From Petaurus breviceps papuanus (Eukaryota; Chordata; Mammalia; Diprotodontia; Petauridae), in assembly GCA_028583685.1 (NCBI GenBank), contig JAMXIF010000086.1:21359853-21423852 (forward strand): 64,000 nucleotides of DNA, written 5' to 3'. The notes below the pieces were generated by a model, which was not told where the DNA came from, ran no database searches, and was given only the letters and a program-made list of their open reading frames with translations. Both the position numbers and the translations under genes were made by a program. This document shows positions 21,438 to 32,114 of the stretch, piece by piece (within the stretch, counting starts at the first letter, position 1; every line of letters begins with the position of its first letter).

Positions 21438-21490
21438 TGCATTGGAAAGAATCTTGAAGATTATTCAATCCAACCCACGCTTGAAACATA
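21438..21490 (-). mobile_element. Possible CR1 3'-end fragment
   Basis: AAAGAATCTTGAAGATTATTC then AATCCAACCCACGCTTGAAA resembles the complement of a CR1/L3 3' end. Confidence 0.4.
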
Positions 21491-21494
21491 AATC

Positions 21495-21572
21495 TTCTCT
21501 TATGCTTAGTACAGGACCAGGCACATAGTAGGTGCTTAATAAGTGGCTATTCATTTATTGAATGAATTCATG
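21495..21572 (+). mobile_element. L2 LINE 3' terminus
   Basis: GTACAGGACCAGGCACATAG, TAGGTGCTTAATAAGTGGC and TTATTGAATGAATTCATGA match the L2 3' terminus. Confidence 0.75.
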
Positions 21573-22079
21573 AAAAAAAGAGTTTACTAAGAGTCTACTC
21601 TGTGTTACTGTATTCTCTGTTAAGTGCCATAAGATATTTGCAAATACAAAAGTGAGATTGTCCAAGTATTTGAGGAATTTACACGTAGGGGGAAGTTTTG
21701 GGGATGGATGTTTTGCTTTGGAAAGTCAGAGGAAAGATGAGTGGTGCCATAGAGAAGTAGAATGGCACACCTTTCTAGGAGTTATGCTAAAACTAATTTG
21801 ATTATAGTCTAAGAGTTGGCAAGCAGGCAAGAGGAAAGGTAAATGGTGATCAGATGACTGGAGCATAGAGTTAAGTGCATCTGGAACTGGCCAAAATTCA
21901 GTGGGCTGGGAGACATTCACTAATCACAGTAGCCTGGCCTCATATGTAACTGGGCAAGTACTCCACAGGCCATAGTTTCTCGTCCAGAGCTTGTAGTGCC
22001 ATGATGGATGGTGAAAAGACAGTCATGATGAATCCATGACTGTAACCCTGAAAAGTAGTTACCTGCCTTGTGTTTGAAG
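21573..22079. other. Stretch without recognised features
   Basis: Short minus-strand ORFs only. No repeat recognised except a weak L2-like piece near 21,580-21,690. Confidence 0.4.
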
Positions 22080-22095
22080 AAATCTAGTGATTTCT

Positions 22096-22270
22096 TTCTT
22101 TCTTTCATTTTTTTTTTTGCTTTTTGGAGAGGGGAAGGCAGTACAATTGGGGTTAAATGACATGCCCAAGGTCACACTTGTAAGTGTTAACTGTCTGAGG
22201 CCAGATTTGAGCTCAGATCCTCCTGACTCCAGGGCCGGTGCTCTATTCACTGCACCACTTAGCTGCCCCT
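22096..22270 (-). mobile_element. WSINE1-like marsupial SINE with 16-bp target-site duplication
   Basis: A T-rich tail, then CAATTGGGGTTAAATGACAT, ending CTGCACCACTTAGCTGCCCC. AAATCTAGTGATTTCT is perfectly duplicated at 22,080-22,095 and 22,271-22,286. Confidence 0.92.
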
Positions 22271-22689
22271 AAATCTAGTGATTTCTAACTCATTTCCTTT
22301 TATGTGATTCATTCCATTTCTGCATATCTCTCATTGTTAGGAAGTTTTTCTTTACTTTGAGCCAAACCCACCTTTTCTATGACTTTGATACATGTCCTCC
22401 AGGTAAGCAACACAAATCCAATTTCCATGTGATAATTTTAAAATTTCTGAAACCAGTTATCATTTCCTTGCTAAGTCTTCTCTTTTCCAGTCAAACATTT
22501 CCAGTTCATTTTGCTGATCCTTATATGGAACCACATCTAATTCCTTCATGGTCCAGGTTACCCTCCTTTATTTGTGCTCTAGTTCATCAATGAAATTTAA
22601 AATCACCCAGCTCATAACTAGTCAGAATGCTCCAAATGTCTTCTGACTAGTTCAGGGTATAATGAAACGATCACCTTCCTCATTCAAGT

Positions 22690-22978
22690 CTAGGGTTTCT
22701 TAATTTAGGATACAGGAACTTGCATTTTAAAAATGTTTTGATAACTATTTAATATAATATACTTGATTTTCTTTGTAATCCTATGTATTTTATTTTATTC
22801 ATTAAAAATATTCAGAGAGGGGCAGCACTGGTCAAATCCAGCTTCAGACACTTAACACATACTAGCCATGTGACCTTGGGCAAGTCACTTAACCCCAATT
22901 GCCCCTCCCCAAAAAAATATTCAGAGAAGGGATCCCTAGGTTTTAGCAAACTGTCACCAAAGAATTTAAGAACTGCTC
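22690..22978. mobile_element. Non-autonomous hAT-like element, family 1 (copy c)
   Basis: It starts TAGGGTTTCTTAATTTAGG and ends AAAGAATTTAAGAACTGC, an imperfect inverted pair. The body has ACTTGATTTTCTTTGTAATC and CTATGTATTTTATTTTATTC. A deleted SINE sits inside. Confidence 0.6.
22819..22912 (+). mobile_element. WSINE1-like SINE with internal head deletion
   Basis: GGGGCAGC joins directly to ACTGGTCAAATCC. About 45 bp between the A box and B box are missing while both ends are present. AAAAATATTCAGAGA is duplicated at 22,804-22,818 and 22,913-22,927. Confidence 0.88.
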
Positions 22979-22987
22979 ATTTACACA

Positions 22988-23040
22988 ATATAGATAGATA
23001 GATACAGAGAAAGATAGATGGAAAGATAAATATATAGATA
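22988..23040. repeat. GATA-type simple repeat
   Basis: Interrupted ATAGATAGATA and AAAGATAGATGGAAAGATAA units. Confidence 0.75.
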
Positions 23041-23119
23041 CTTTCATGTCATTTACAATCAAATTAGCTTTTTTGAATTTATTCCCTCTCTAGATAATTT
23101 ATTTTGTATTAACTCTGCA

Positions 23120-23275
23120 TGCACTTCTATATACAACCTCTCTCCCCCAAAATTTTGCAAGGTATACTCCTAGACACCAGGGGTTATTTTTGTCTTTAAA
23201 ATACCAATCCCCAGCAAATAACCTAGCACATAGTAGGAGCTTAATAAATACTTGTTAACTGATTCGCTGATTGCC
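23120..23275 (+). mobile_element. L2 LINE 3' end
   Basis: ACCAATCCCCAGCAAATAAC, CTAGCACATAGTAGGAGC and TTAATAAATACTTGTTAACTG match the L2 terminus. Confidence 0.75.
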
Positions 23276-23569
23276 ACATACCACTACCTCATACTGAGCT
23301 TATAGTTCCTAGGTCCTTTAAACTACTGTCTAATCATGCCTTCCTAATTTATATAGGTCATTAAAAAAAACATTACTATAGGACTTTAGACCTATTTCCA
23401 AGAAATTTCCCCTTTTCCCCTTTAAGTTTAGTCCATTGTTTTAGCCTGAGATAATTTAAAATCCAAACTCTCCCATAGCATCATCATCTATAAACTGAAG
23501 GGTCTGGACTAGGTAACCTCTTAAGTGACTTCTTATGCTACAGCTATGATCATATGATCTATTTCAATC

Positions 23570-23702
23570 CACCTCTGATGTTTACTATTTGTGTAACTGT
23601 AGGGAAATCATTAAACCTCATTGGGCCTAAAATGAGGAGGTTAGAAAAGATGGCCTCAGTGGTCTCTCTCAGCTCTAGATCTAAAGTCTCATAACCTTAA
23701 TG
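23570..23702 (+). mobile_element. MIR-family SINE fragment
   Basis: ACTATTTGTGTAACTGTAGG, AAATCATTAAACCTCATTGG and CTCTCTCAGCTCTAGATCT match the MIR core and 3' end. Confidence 0.7.
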
Positions 23703-24035
23703 CATTAGCTATCTCTTCAAGATTTACTTTATAAAAAAAATTGAGAAGTATATAATCCATAATTCTATATCACCAGCTAACAGGTCTACATTTACACGGT
23801 CTAAATGAGCACATTCTTTTGCACACTGTGTCTAAGCAGGACAGCAGCTGCATTCCAAATTTGCTACTAAATAATGTCATTAGACTCTCACATTAGATGG
23901 AAAATTTCAAGGTAGACAGAGCATAACTTGACTTAAAAGTGGAAGAAGTAGGAACAAGTGGCAGTAGTCAACTTATCCTCAATGAGACAACAATACTTTT
24001 CATTCAAACATCTGCATCTTTAGGCTGAGCCTCTT
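23703..24035. other. Stretch without recognised features
   Basis: Nothing recognised. Confidence 0.4.
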
Positions 24036-24049
24036 AAAAATTCTGTTCA

Positions 24050-24211
24050 GGGGTGGCCAGGTGGCTCATCGAGTAAGAGCACCAGCTCCAGTGTCGGGAT
24101 GACCTGGATCAAATCCGGGCTCAGATACTCAGCACCACACCCAGAAATAATAATAACTGGCCGTGTAACCTTGAGCAAGTTACTTAACCCTGATTGCTTT
24201 ATTAAAAAAAA
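24050..24211 (+). mobile_element. WSINE1-related SINE, GGCCAGG subfamily
   Basis: GGGGTGGCCAGGTGGCTCAT head, GACCTGGATCAAATCCGGGC, CACCACACCCAGAAATAATA, core CCTTGAGCAAGTTACTTAAC and an A-tail. AAAAATTCTGTTCA is duplicated at 24,036-24,049 and 24,212-24,225. An extra AATAATA lies before AACTGGCC. Confidence 0.92.
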
Positions 24212-24225
24212 AAAAATTCTGTTCA

Positions 24226-25200
24226 ACTGAATTGAAGCAACTGCTCTAACTCCAGAAATTATTCAAAGCTGTTGAAAAAAATCAAGCTTCCCTTATTTAC
24301 AAAAAGGCAGTTTTCACAAGACAGCTATTAAGAATAAACACTAACCCTGAGAAAATGGAAACCTTTCCATTTCTAGCCTTCACCAGAGTAAACAGTCCAT
24401 ATATTTAACATAGCTATTTCTGCAAGAGGCTTTTCTTATTTTTGAAATTAATACTTACCATGTTCTTGTGGCAGTAATATAGCAAATGAAAGATTGTTTG
24501 AGGCTCGATAAGAAGAGATACCAAGAACAATTGCTCCCCTGTGTTTCCCCTTCCTTAATAACAATACTGTTATCTGGGGCCTCAGGAATAGGAGCCTATT
24601 ATTTGTCATGTCAATTATCTACAAATAAAACTTCCCCTTTACTTTGCTCACCACCTTGCTTGAACTGTAAGAGACATAAAACCAGCAGGGAGACTGTCAC
24701 TCAGATGAATTCAAAGTCAGAAGACAAACCTCAAAAATAAATACAAAAAAAAGAATCTAATTCACCACATTTCTCTTCATAGGGTATTGAGGCCTGTTTG
24801 CAAATGGATTTTTATTGTATGTATGTCCTTGAAAAGAGAAAAAACCAATTCTATCAGCTTTCCCCAGTCATGACACAAACATATCATTGCACACTTTGTT
24901 TTGTTTAAAAACAATACCAGACACATTTTATCACTGTTCTTTAATAGACTTGAGATATTTTTCCATTTAGTAACACACTCATACTCCAGTGGATCCATAA
25001 ATTCAATAAACTAAGCATTCCCTGCTGCATGGAAGACCACAACCCACCCAGCGTTCCCATCCTGGACAATTCTTGTCCTCGTGTTCCTATCAACTTGAAC
25101 TTGTGGTTGCACTTACTGTGCTGGGGGCCTCTGTAATTTCCAATGACATCTAAATGGACAGCATTCAGGTAATTTTCCTATCCTTTGCTCTTCTTTCCTT
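24226..25200. other. Stretch without recognised features
   Basis: About 1 kb with no repeat recognised. The 84-codon plus ORF at 24,486-24,740 and the 73-codon minus ORF at 24,777-24,998 show no domain. Confidence 0.4.
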
Positions 25201-25204
25201 TCTT

Positions 25205-25470
25205 GTGTGTGTGTGTGTATACACACACATATGAGAAGGGAATATATACTTATGTATATATACAAATATGCACATATTCACATGTATATATACATATGCT
25301 TATTTATTCTTAACTTATAAATATAACCCCAATGAATATTTCCATACACAAAGCAATAAACAAGAGGATTATATGTGAAACTGTGACTATTTCATACAAC
25401 ATTTTATATACAGACACATATATGTACATACATGTGCACACATATACATACACAGATTTCAGCCCATTAC
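25205..25470. repeat. TG/CA and TA-rich microsatellite region
   Basis: It opens with a (TG)8 run flowing into TATACACACACAT, followed by interrupted ACATA and TATAC units. Confidence 0.75.
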
Positions 25471-25635
25471 ATACAAAACTAATCCTGAGTTTCCTTCTGT
25501 ACTACTCTATACACTTTTTAAGATGTTTCAAGGGCCTTTGACTGGGTGAGGGGACTGCAAGGAGGGGGCAGGGAATCACCATCATTACCTCCTCTTCTCC
25601 CAACTCCATCCTCAAAATTATAAACAGAAAACAAA

Positions 25636-25674
25636 GACACATACACACACACACACACACATACATACACACAC
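25636..25674. repeat. (AC)n microsatellite
   Basis: An almost pure AC tract with two T interruptions. Confidence 0.9.
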
Positions 25675-25689
25675 CCTGAAATAACTAAG

Positions 25690-26110
25690 TACTGTCAATC
25701 AAAATGAATATACACATTGGCCATAGCAAAAAAACACGTATTTCTCACTCTGTGCCTTGAGTTCGTGAACTCTGTCCAGGTAGAAGGTCATTTGTTTACT
25801 CATAGGTTCTTTGGAGACATAATTGTTTAATGCTTTGATTAAATTTCTTTAATCCTTCAAAGTTATTTTTCTTTACATTGTTGTCATCCTATCAATTGTT
25901 CTCCTGGTTCTTCTCACTTCGCTGTGAATCTCCTGGATTTTCTGAAATTACTACTTTCATCCTATTTTACAGCACAACGATATTCCGTTACATTCCTAAA
26001 TCCCAATTTGTTCAGTGATTCCGCCCCCCACACATTCAAGTTACTTGATTCCTCTCCCCCTTTAAACCCTTCTTCAGGATCAAGCACTTATTTTGCTTTC
26101 TTCCCCAGTG
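25690..26110 (-). mobile_element. L1 LINE 3' UTR
   Basis: TGTTCTCCTGGTTCTTCTCA, TTTTACAGCACAACGATATTC and CCCAATTTGTTCAGTGATTC follow the complement of the marsupial L1 3' UTR (compare 13,500-13,965). Confidence 0.75.
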
Positions 26111-26295
26111 TTATCCTCCTTCTAAACAACGTCCCTTATTTACTCCTGCTAAGTTTAAAATATATCTACACCAAACTCTTGTGTGTGTTCAACCTTCCTT
26201 TTTTCAGTTCAGAAAAGAGAGAGGTTCATTTTCCAACCACTCTCTTTGCCTTCCATGTTTGTATGCTTTTCTTCATGCCTCAATGATGAGAAATA

Positions 26296-26365
26296 CAGTG
26301 TATCCCAAAAGTCTTAGTGTTATTTAAACTGTTTAAAATTGCACAAAGACTTTTGGAATATCCTG
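26296..26365. mobile_element. Miniature mariner-like element
   Basis: The 24-bp terminal inverted repeats match at 20 positions (left CAGTGTATCCCAAAAGTC..., right ...GACTTTTGGAATATCCTG). TA dinucleotides flank both sides (26,294 and 26,366), as expected for mariner insertion. Total 70 bp, no coding capacity. Confidence 0.85.
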
Positions 26366-26569
26366 TAGCTAGTTCTACCCCTTTCTTCCTCCTTTCTACG
26401 CTAGTATAATCCTTTATTCCTTTCATATTATTTTATTTTCTGTTCTTATAATAACCTTCTGAGCAGGACCCTCAGGCCCTCTGTTTTTTTTTTTAATTAA
26501 CTATTTCAATAGCCTTTGAAGACATTAAGATTCCATCCGGGTAATTTTCCAAGGATTCTTCCTTCCCTT

Positions 26570-27135
26570 AGTCAATTACCATGTCCCAGGCACTGCGCTA
26601 AGTTCTAGGAATACAAAGAAAGGGAAAAGGTTCTCAAGGAGTTCCCAGTCTAATGGCGGAGGCAATTTGCAAACGATTGTGCAAAAACAAGATCGAGACA
26701 GAATATATGGGAGAGAAGCAGTAATGGAAAGATGTTAGACTTCAGGGGGGTCTGAGAAAGGCTTCTCATAGGAGGTGGGATTTTAACTGGGACTTAATGG
26801 AAGCCAGGAGGCAGAGATGAGGGAAAGAATTCCAGGCAATGAGGGAAGCCAGTGAAAACTCATGAAATCAGGAGATGGAGCATTGTGCTTGAGACTAGTG
26901 TCACTGGAAAGCACATGGAGGGTGTAGGTGTAAGAATATGGGAAACATGGCAGGAAAGGGCCATGAAGGGTTATGACTGGTCCTAAAAGTCAAATAGAGG
27001 ATTCTTACTTTGGAAGTACTACGGAGTCATCGCAGTAAGTGAATAGGAGAGTGACGTCGTCAGATCTGCTCTTTAGGAAGATCAATATGACAGAGGAGTG
27101 GAGTGGAGTTTATTGATCTGGAAGAGGCCTTGTGT
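26570..27135 (-). mobile_element. L2 LINE fragment (3' end and ORF2 end)
   Basis: CCCAGGCACTGCGCTAAGTT, GAATACAAAGAAAGGGAAAA, GGTGGGATTTTAACTGGGAC, GGGCCATGAAGGGTTATGAC and CTCTTTAGGAAGATCAATAT run in the order of the marsupial L2 complement. It is one of the longest L2 pieces here. Confidence 0.85.
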
Positions 27136-27516
27136 AGTATAAACCATTCATTTTACATATGGGGAAACTGAGGCCTGGACAAAAGTAATTTTCTCAAGAG
27201 TAGAAGAGGAGTATCTTCCTTGGAAGATAATGAGTTTTTCCACATTGAAGGTCTGCAAACAAAGAATGGACGAACAATCGCCCATGAAAGGAGGGTTCCT
27301 CTTCAGGTATAGGTTGGACTAGAATGGGGTCTAAGAACTCTGGTGATTCTGAAAATCTTTGATTTTGTGGTTCAACTCTATAATTCAACAACATGAATTA
27401 TGACATTGCTTTTATATACTTGTACTAAAATAAAAGTTGACCCTCAGCCACAGGAACTACAGAATCATAATATCATAGCTTTAGAGCTGGACATGAGCTT
27501 AGAAGTCACCTAGAAC
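27136..27516. other. Stretch with weak MIR/CR1 traces
   Basis: TACATATGGGGAAACTGAGG near 27,158 is a MIR remnant; TTTAGAGCTGGACATGAGCT near 27,480 resembles a SINE or CR1 end. Otherwise nothing. Confidence 0.4.
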
Positions 27517-27524
27517 ATGTAAGA

Positions 27525-27739
27525 CAATGGTATCAAACTCAAACAGAAATAGGGCCCTGTAAACTATACATAAGGATCCTGAGGGCCATAAACTGACTTA
27601 GTTTTAAAATGTAGTTATTTATGCTTTGTGGTATTTTGTTTATTTTGATAAATATATCCCAATTACCTTTTAATCTGGTTTTAGAAGCACATGTGTGTAC
27701 ATGTGTACATGTGTTAGTGACACGTGTTTGATACCTCTG
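27525..27739. mobile_element. Non-autonomous hAT-like element with 8-bp target-site duplication
   Basis: The ends CAATGGTATCAAACTC and GTGTTTGATACCTCTG are inverted repeats. The flanking octamers ATGTAAGA (27,517-27,524) and ATGTAAGT (27,740-27,747) agree at seven of eight positions, the duplication length of hAT transposons. 215 bp, non-coding. Confidence 0.75.
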
Positions 27740-28017
27740 ATGTAAGTAATGTAGTAACCTTCCTGACCTGCTAAATGAAGAATTACAGGAAAAGTTTAAA
27801 ACTCTTGACAAGGAATTTGAATTACCTTTTCAGGAAAAAAGTAGCAGTAAAAGCTTGAAGTCCCTTTTTCATCAGGAAGGAGTTTGAATAACAACCAGCC
27901 TACAATTCTCCAGAAGTCTTCCAAATAGCATGAAACAGCACCAATTCCCAGCTCCAGGGTCCTTCCCCCAAAGCTTGGTCCTGCGAGACCCAGAGAAGAA
28001 TCCCCTAAAAACCCACT

Positions 28018-28190
28018 GGATATCACTCACATTTTTGGATATGGCCAATGTGAGAGTCTGTTTTCCTTGACTCCACACATTGATTATAAACATTTTTTCT
28101 ATCTTTTTCCCTGCATGGGAGGTGGGTATGAGGGAAGATGGGATATAGAGAAAAATAAGTCCTTGTCAATTAAAAAGGAAAATTTCATTA
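28018..28190 (+). mobile_element. L1/HAL1 LINE 3' terminus
   Basis: GGATATGGCCAATGTGAGAG, CTGTTTTCCTTGACTCC and GGGAGGTGGGTATGAGGGAA, then AATTAAAAAGGAAAA, match the terminal part of the marsupial L1/HAL1 3' UTR. Confidence 0.7.
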
Positions 28191-28359
28191 GAAAAGGAAA
28201 AAAGTCAAACAGGAGTTGCTTTGAAAAGTAGTTAGGTTGAGGGATGAGGGAACTGTAATTGTCATGTAGAAGATCAAGTTCTATTGAAAAGGATAGGTAC
28301 CAGACCTGTCAGGAAACTCTTGCCACCAAGGCAAGCTGGGTCAGCCTCTGCATTTCACA

Positions 28360-28482
28360 GCATTAGAGGCACCCGAAATGCAGAGTTTGAATGGCACATC
28401 CAGGGTGGCAGTATTTCTCAGAGGAAGGACTTGAACCAAGGTCTTCCTCATCACAAGGTCAACTCTAGCCATTATACCAGAT
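28360..28482 (-). mobile_element. MIR-family SINE fragment
   Basis: AGGAAGGACTTGAACCAAGG and CAACTCTAGCCATTATACCA fit a reverse-strand MIR head. Confidence 0.6.
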
Positions 28483-28579
28483 GAAAAGCAAACTCATTTA
28501 CTGGTTTTCTCCTCATCTCTTCACAATATAACTTCCATGCCTCTTCCCCTTCCCCAAATACAGAATGGACAGGAAAAGT

Positions 28580-28985
28580 TTGCTGATACATATAAATACA
28601 CACACATACATACATATACACAACAAAAATTCATATATACAAGTATAAATATAAACACATGCATATATTTACATACAACACATTTATAGTTGTTTATATA
28701 TATACATATATATAAAATATGATATACATACAATAATATGTGATACATAAGGCAACATAAGGCTACCTTGGATGCAAAGACCCTAGCAGCTAAGAGGACC
28801 AAGATGTGTGTATATGTATGTATATACATATATATCAGCAAGCTATATATGTATATATACACACAAGCTACATGTATACATACACACATACATGTATATG
28901 AAAAGCTATCTATAGCTATATCTCTTTCTATATACCTATATCTGTATATCTATAGCTCTTTCTGTCTTTCTGTTTCTGTATATAA
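28580..28985. repeat. TA/CA-rich microsatellite region
   Basis: Interrupted TATACA, ACACAT and CTATAT units over 400 bp. The tyrosine- and isoleucine-rich ORFs on both strands (122 codons minus, 77 plus) are translations of this repeat. Confidence 0.8.
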
Positions 28986-28989
28986 CAGA

Positions 28990-29308
28990 TATGGGCAATG
29001 ACATTGCCTTCTAGGCTTAGATTATGTTTCTTTACCTCTTCTCCTTCTCCATCCCACTTCAATGCATGGGAGGGTTGATGAGTTCTGGAATGGAGTTATA
29101 AAATCTTCTTCTTATTCCTCTTAAGTCCCAAGATCAGAGTTACAGGAAAGAAGGTGTTTTTTTTTTGAGGGGGGGGGGGGAGTAGAAGGGCCTGAACAGA
29201 TAATTCATTTTTACTTTATACTTAATATTTTATACTTGAAGAATTTCTGACTAAGAAACTCCAAATGTAGATCAGAAGTGGTTTTGAACAATGTGAGTAC
29301 TGAAAGGC
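28990..29308. other. Stretch without recognised features
   Basis: Holds a T9 run followed by a G12 run at about 29,157-29,181. Otherwise nothing recognised. Confidence 0.4.
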
Positions 29309-29545
29309 TTAGAATATTAATAATAATAATAATAGTCAGCATTTATATAGCACTTTTCTCAACACTCAGTAAGGTAGTTGCTATTATCCCCATTTTACAG
29401 ATGAGGACTCTGAGGCTGAAAAATACTTGCCAAGGACTTGTCAATGTCACACAGCCAGAAAGAATCTAAGATAGGATTTGAACTCTGTTCTTCCCGGCTC
29501 TTAAGCCTCTCACCCTAGCTCCTGCACCACTTAGCTGTCTGGAAA
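29309..29545 (-). mobile_element. MIR/THER1-like SINE
   Basis: AGTCAGCATTTATATAGCAC, CTATTATCCCCATTTTACAG, ATGTCACACAGCCAGAAAG and CTGCACCACTTAGCTGTCT span almost the whole element on the reverse strand. Confidence 0.85.
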
Positions 29546-29884
29546 GGTTAAAGGACTTGACTGGAATGATAGAGCTAAAGTGAGAATTGATATCTAAATC
29601 TGACTAGAGTCATAGGCTGCCTCTCTCCTCGAGCCTCTGGAGGGAGAGGTGTTTATTTACAAAACAAATATCGACTCACATGCAGAATCTACAAAATAGA
29701 TATTAATAATACTTGATCTTAGAGGAAAAAAGATAGCTAGCTATACCTCTTTTTAGGATAAGAGGAAAGGACTGAATCATTGGAATTATGAGGCTGCCAA
29801 AAGGGTGCAGAGGATCTTGGGTCAAGGTAACAGCAGTAACCGAAGTGCGGGGTGGAGAAGGGGGAAATAGTCCTGCTGTCCTCT
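29546..29884. other. Stretch without recognised features
   Basis: Nothing recognised beyond a weak SINE-like tail near 29,550. Confidence 0.35.
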
Positions 29885-30000
29885 GCCTGTTCAAATCAAT
29901 TCTGTCCACCAATAAACAGGTATTGAAAAAAGGAAGCATCCTTGCCTTCGGGGAGCTTGCCATCTAATGGGTGAAGACAACAGACAAAACGAAGCTGTCG
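29885..30000 (-). mobile_element. L2 LINE 3' end
   Basis: CATCCTTGCCTTCGGGGAGC and TTGCCATCTAATGGGTGAAG match the complement of the L2 3' end. Confidence 0.65.
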
Positions 30001-30438
30001 GGGGAGCGGGGAAGAGCAGGAGGGCATGGTGGAGAAGATCGGAGGAGTGCAGCCAGCTGGGCAATGCAGAGATGGCTGTATCCTGCTGTATTCTGTTCAG
30101 CTATGAGGGCCAGATTTTAGAAGGAACATTTTTAAGCTAAAGCACATCCAGGAAGGTAACCAGAACTTAGGAAGATTTTATCCTTTCAAGGATCAGTTGA
30201 AGGAAATGGCAATATTTATTTTGAATCAGGTGAAACTATAAGATAACATTTTTTACCTTTCTTCAATATATTCAAAGTGTTGCTATATGAAAGAGGTATG
30301 AATAACTCTTATCCTGTTGGGCCCAAAATGACAAAAACAGTCCCCAAAAGGGCGAGTTAAAGGGAGATTTGGTTTAAATTAAGGAATGGTTTTATAACAA
30401 TTTAAGCTGTCACAAAATAAAATGCAGAGTTAAATTTA
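30001..30438. other. Stretch without recognised features
   Basis: Nothing recognised. Confidence 0.35.
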
Positions 30439-30612
30439 GATGGGACATTAAAGATCATTTATTCCAACGACCTCATTTTATACATGAGAAAAATGAGGCC
30501 CCGAGGAAATAAGTGATATGTCCAAGGTCACAGAAGTTGCAGAGACAAAATTTGAACACAGATCCTTTGACTTTAAATTTAATGCTATTTCTTATGCAGT
30601 CTGCTTCTCCCT
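30439..30612 (-). mobile_element. MIR-family SINE
   Basis: CTCATTTTATACATGAGAAA, TATGTCCAAGGTCACAGAAG and AAATTTGAACACAGATCC match the reverse-strand MIR. Confidence 0.75.
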
Positions 30613-30764
30613 TTGAAAAAGATGCCTGGGGAACTAGTGAGTTCTCTATTACTAGGTGGGTCTTAGGAAGATACCAGAGCATTATTTGTTAGGAATGCTA
30701 ATGGTAGGATTTAGGATTTGGATTTAGGCTGTACCAAGTTGTATGACTCTAAAGCTGAATACAT

Positions 30765-30908
30765 GTGTGTGCATTCACATAAAGTGAACATATATACATA
30801 TGTGCATAGAAACACATGTATTTCCACATGAGTACATGCATAAGTGTATGGGTGTTATAGAGTCATATGTATGTATATGCACAATTTTACATATACACAC
30901 AAACACAC
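30765..30908. repeat. TG/CA-rich microsatellite region
   Basis: Interrupted ATGTGTG, ACATAT and ACACACA units. Confidence 0.65.
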
Positions 30909-31010
30909 AGGTTGTGAAGGGCTTTGAATTTGGGAGCAGGGCAGTGACTTATCCAGACTGGAACTTTAAAAATAATCACTTTGGTAACTGTGCAGGATGG
31001 ATTAGAGAAG
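30909..31010 (-). mobile_element. L2 LINE ORF2-end fragment
   Basis: GTTGTGAAGGGCTTTGAATT, AGGGCAGTGACTTATCCAGA and AATAATCACTTTGGTAACTG match the L2 complement. Confidence 0.65.
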
Positions 31011-31307
31011 GAAAAAAATTGAGTTTGAATAGTAATTTTGTCTTTAGCTGTAAGTAGCTTCCTCCTTTTTTTTTTTTTTTTGTGGTTGGACTATACCAAG
31101 ACCCTGAGTCCCACTTGTTTTATATCCAAGTAGAAGGGAACACGACCTTCACTTTTCCCTCTCCCTTCCCTATTAGGAAAGAGAAAACTCTTAAAGAAAC
31201 CAGGCCTCCCATCCCCCACCCATCTCATATATTTTAAACATATTTAAATAAAATAGAAGAGTTCTTCCAAATAATAGAATGGCTTCCTCACATTATTCAA
31301 CAAGAAT

Positions 31308-31378
31308 TAGGTTGTGAAAGGCTTGAAATGCCAAACAGAGGAGTTAATATTTCATTCTAGAGGCAACCAAATTCAGTC
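31308..31378 (-). mobile_element. L2 LINE ORF2-end fragment
   Basis: GGTTGTGAAAGGCTTGAAAT and GCCAAACAGAGGAGTTAATA match the L2 complement. Confidence 0.65.
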
Positions 31379-32110
31379 AGGTCTGCTACCCTTTTGCCCA
31401 TCACTCCCTGGGAGGTAACAATATCAAAGATGTCCAGGGTCTTAAACACAGACACTGTTCACCACTGCTCAGCTCCGAAGTCTCTTGACTCCCAATGTTT
31501 TTTTTGAGCTTATGGGCCCTGTAAAAATGTTGAAGTGGTGCTGAGGTTTGAACTATTTTTCAGTTGAAAACTTTGGATTGAATCAGTGTGATACTTGATA
31601 ATAGTTTCCTAGAAACGGAATGTTCAGAGTCTCTTTAATGTGGACTGGGTTACCCTAGGCTTAACCTCAAAACATCCTCTATGTTCTGTGAAGTTATGTT
31701 ATTGGGAGGGCTGAAAGGCTTAGTACTGAGCCCTAGGGTTATCACGAAGTCTCTGCTTCATGAAAAACAAAACAACAATCCAAAGAGGGTCATGGGAGCT
31801 GGGGAAGAGAGGAGCCAAGAACTCCTTACCCTGCAAAGTAGTATCCGGATAGCAAAAAACCCAGAGGGATGGGCAGCAAGGGGAAGAACCAGGAGGGAAC
31901 ACAGCAATTTTCTCCTGAGGCTCAAACTTTGTAGACACTTTTCTCTGAGGATTCTGGAAGGAGAGGAACAGAAATAGCAGCTCCAGGGCTCAAAAGGCCA
32001 GCTCTCCAACTCTGGGTAAACAGTTCTACTTCCTCTCACTCTTTCTCAAATCTCTGGCTTGTTTGAGTTGCGTTTTGAGAGCTAAGGACTCCATTTGCCA
32101 GTGCACAGCA
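31379..32110. other. Stretch without recognised features
   Basis: ORFs of 72-98 codons overlap at 31,681-32,039 on both strands. None shows a domain, and overlap in three frames argues against coding. Confidence 0.4.
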
Positions 32111-32114
32111 CCAT

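Larger units (their letters stand above)
22290..23475 (-). mobile_element. CR1/L3 LINE fragment, split by later insertions
   Basis: The CR1 parts are 22,290-22,685 (CATTGTTAGGAAGTTTTTCT, CTAAGTCTTCTCTTTTCCAG) and about 23,276-23,475 (CATACTGAGCTTATAGTTCC, CTAATCATGCCTTCCTAATT). A hAT-like element, a GATA tract and an L2 3' end lie between. Strongly diverged. Confidence 0.6.

Noticed and set aside
28521-29001. Tyrosine- and isoleucine-rich ORFs on both strands
   Set aside because: Translation of a TA/CA microsatellite region.
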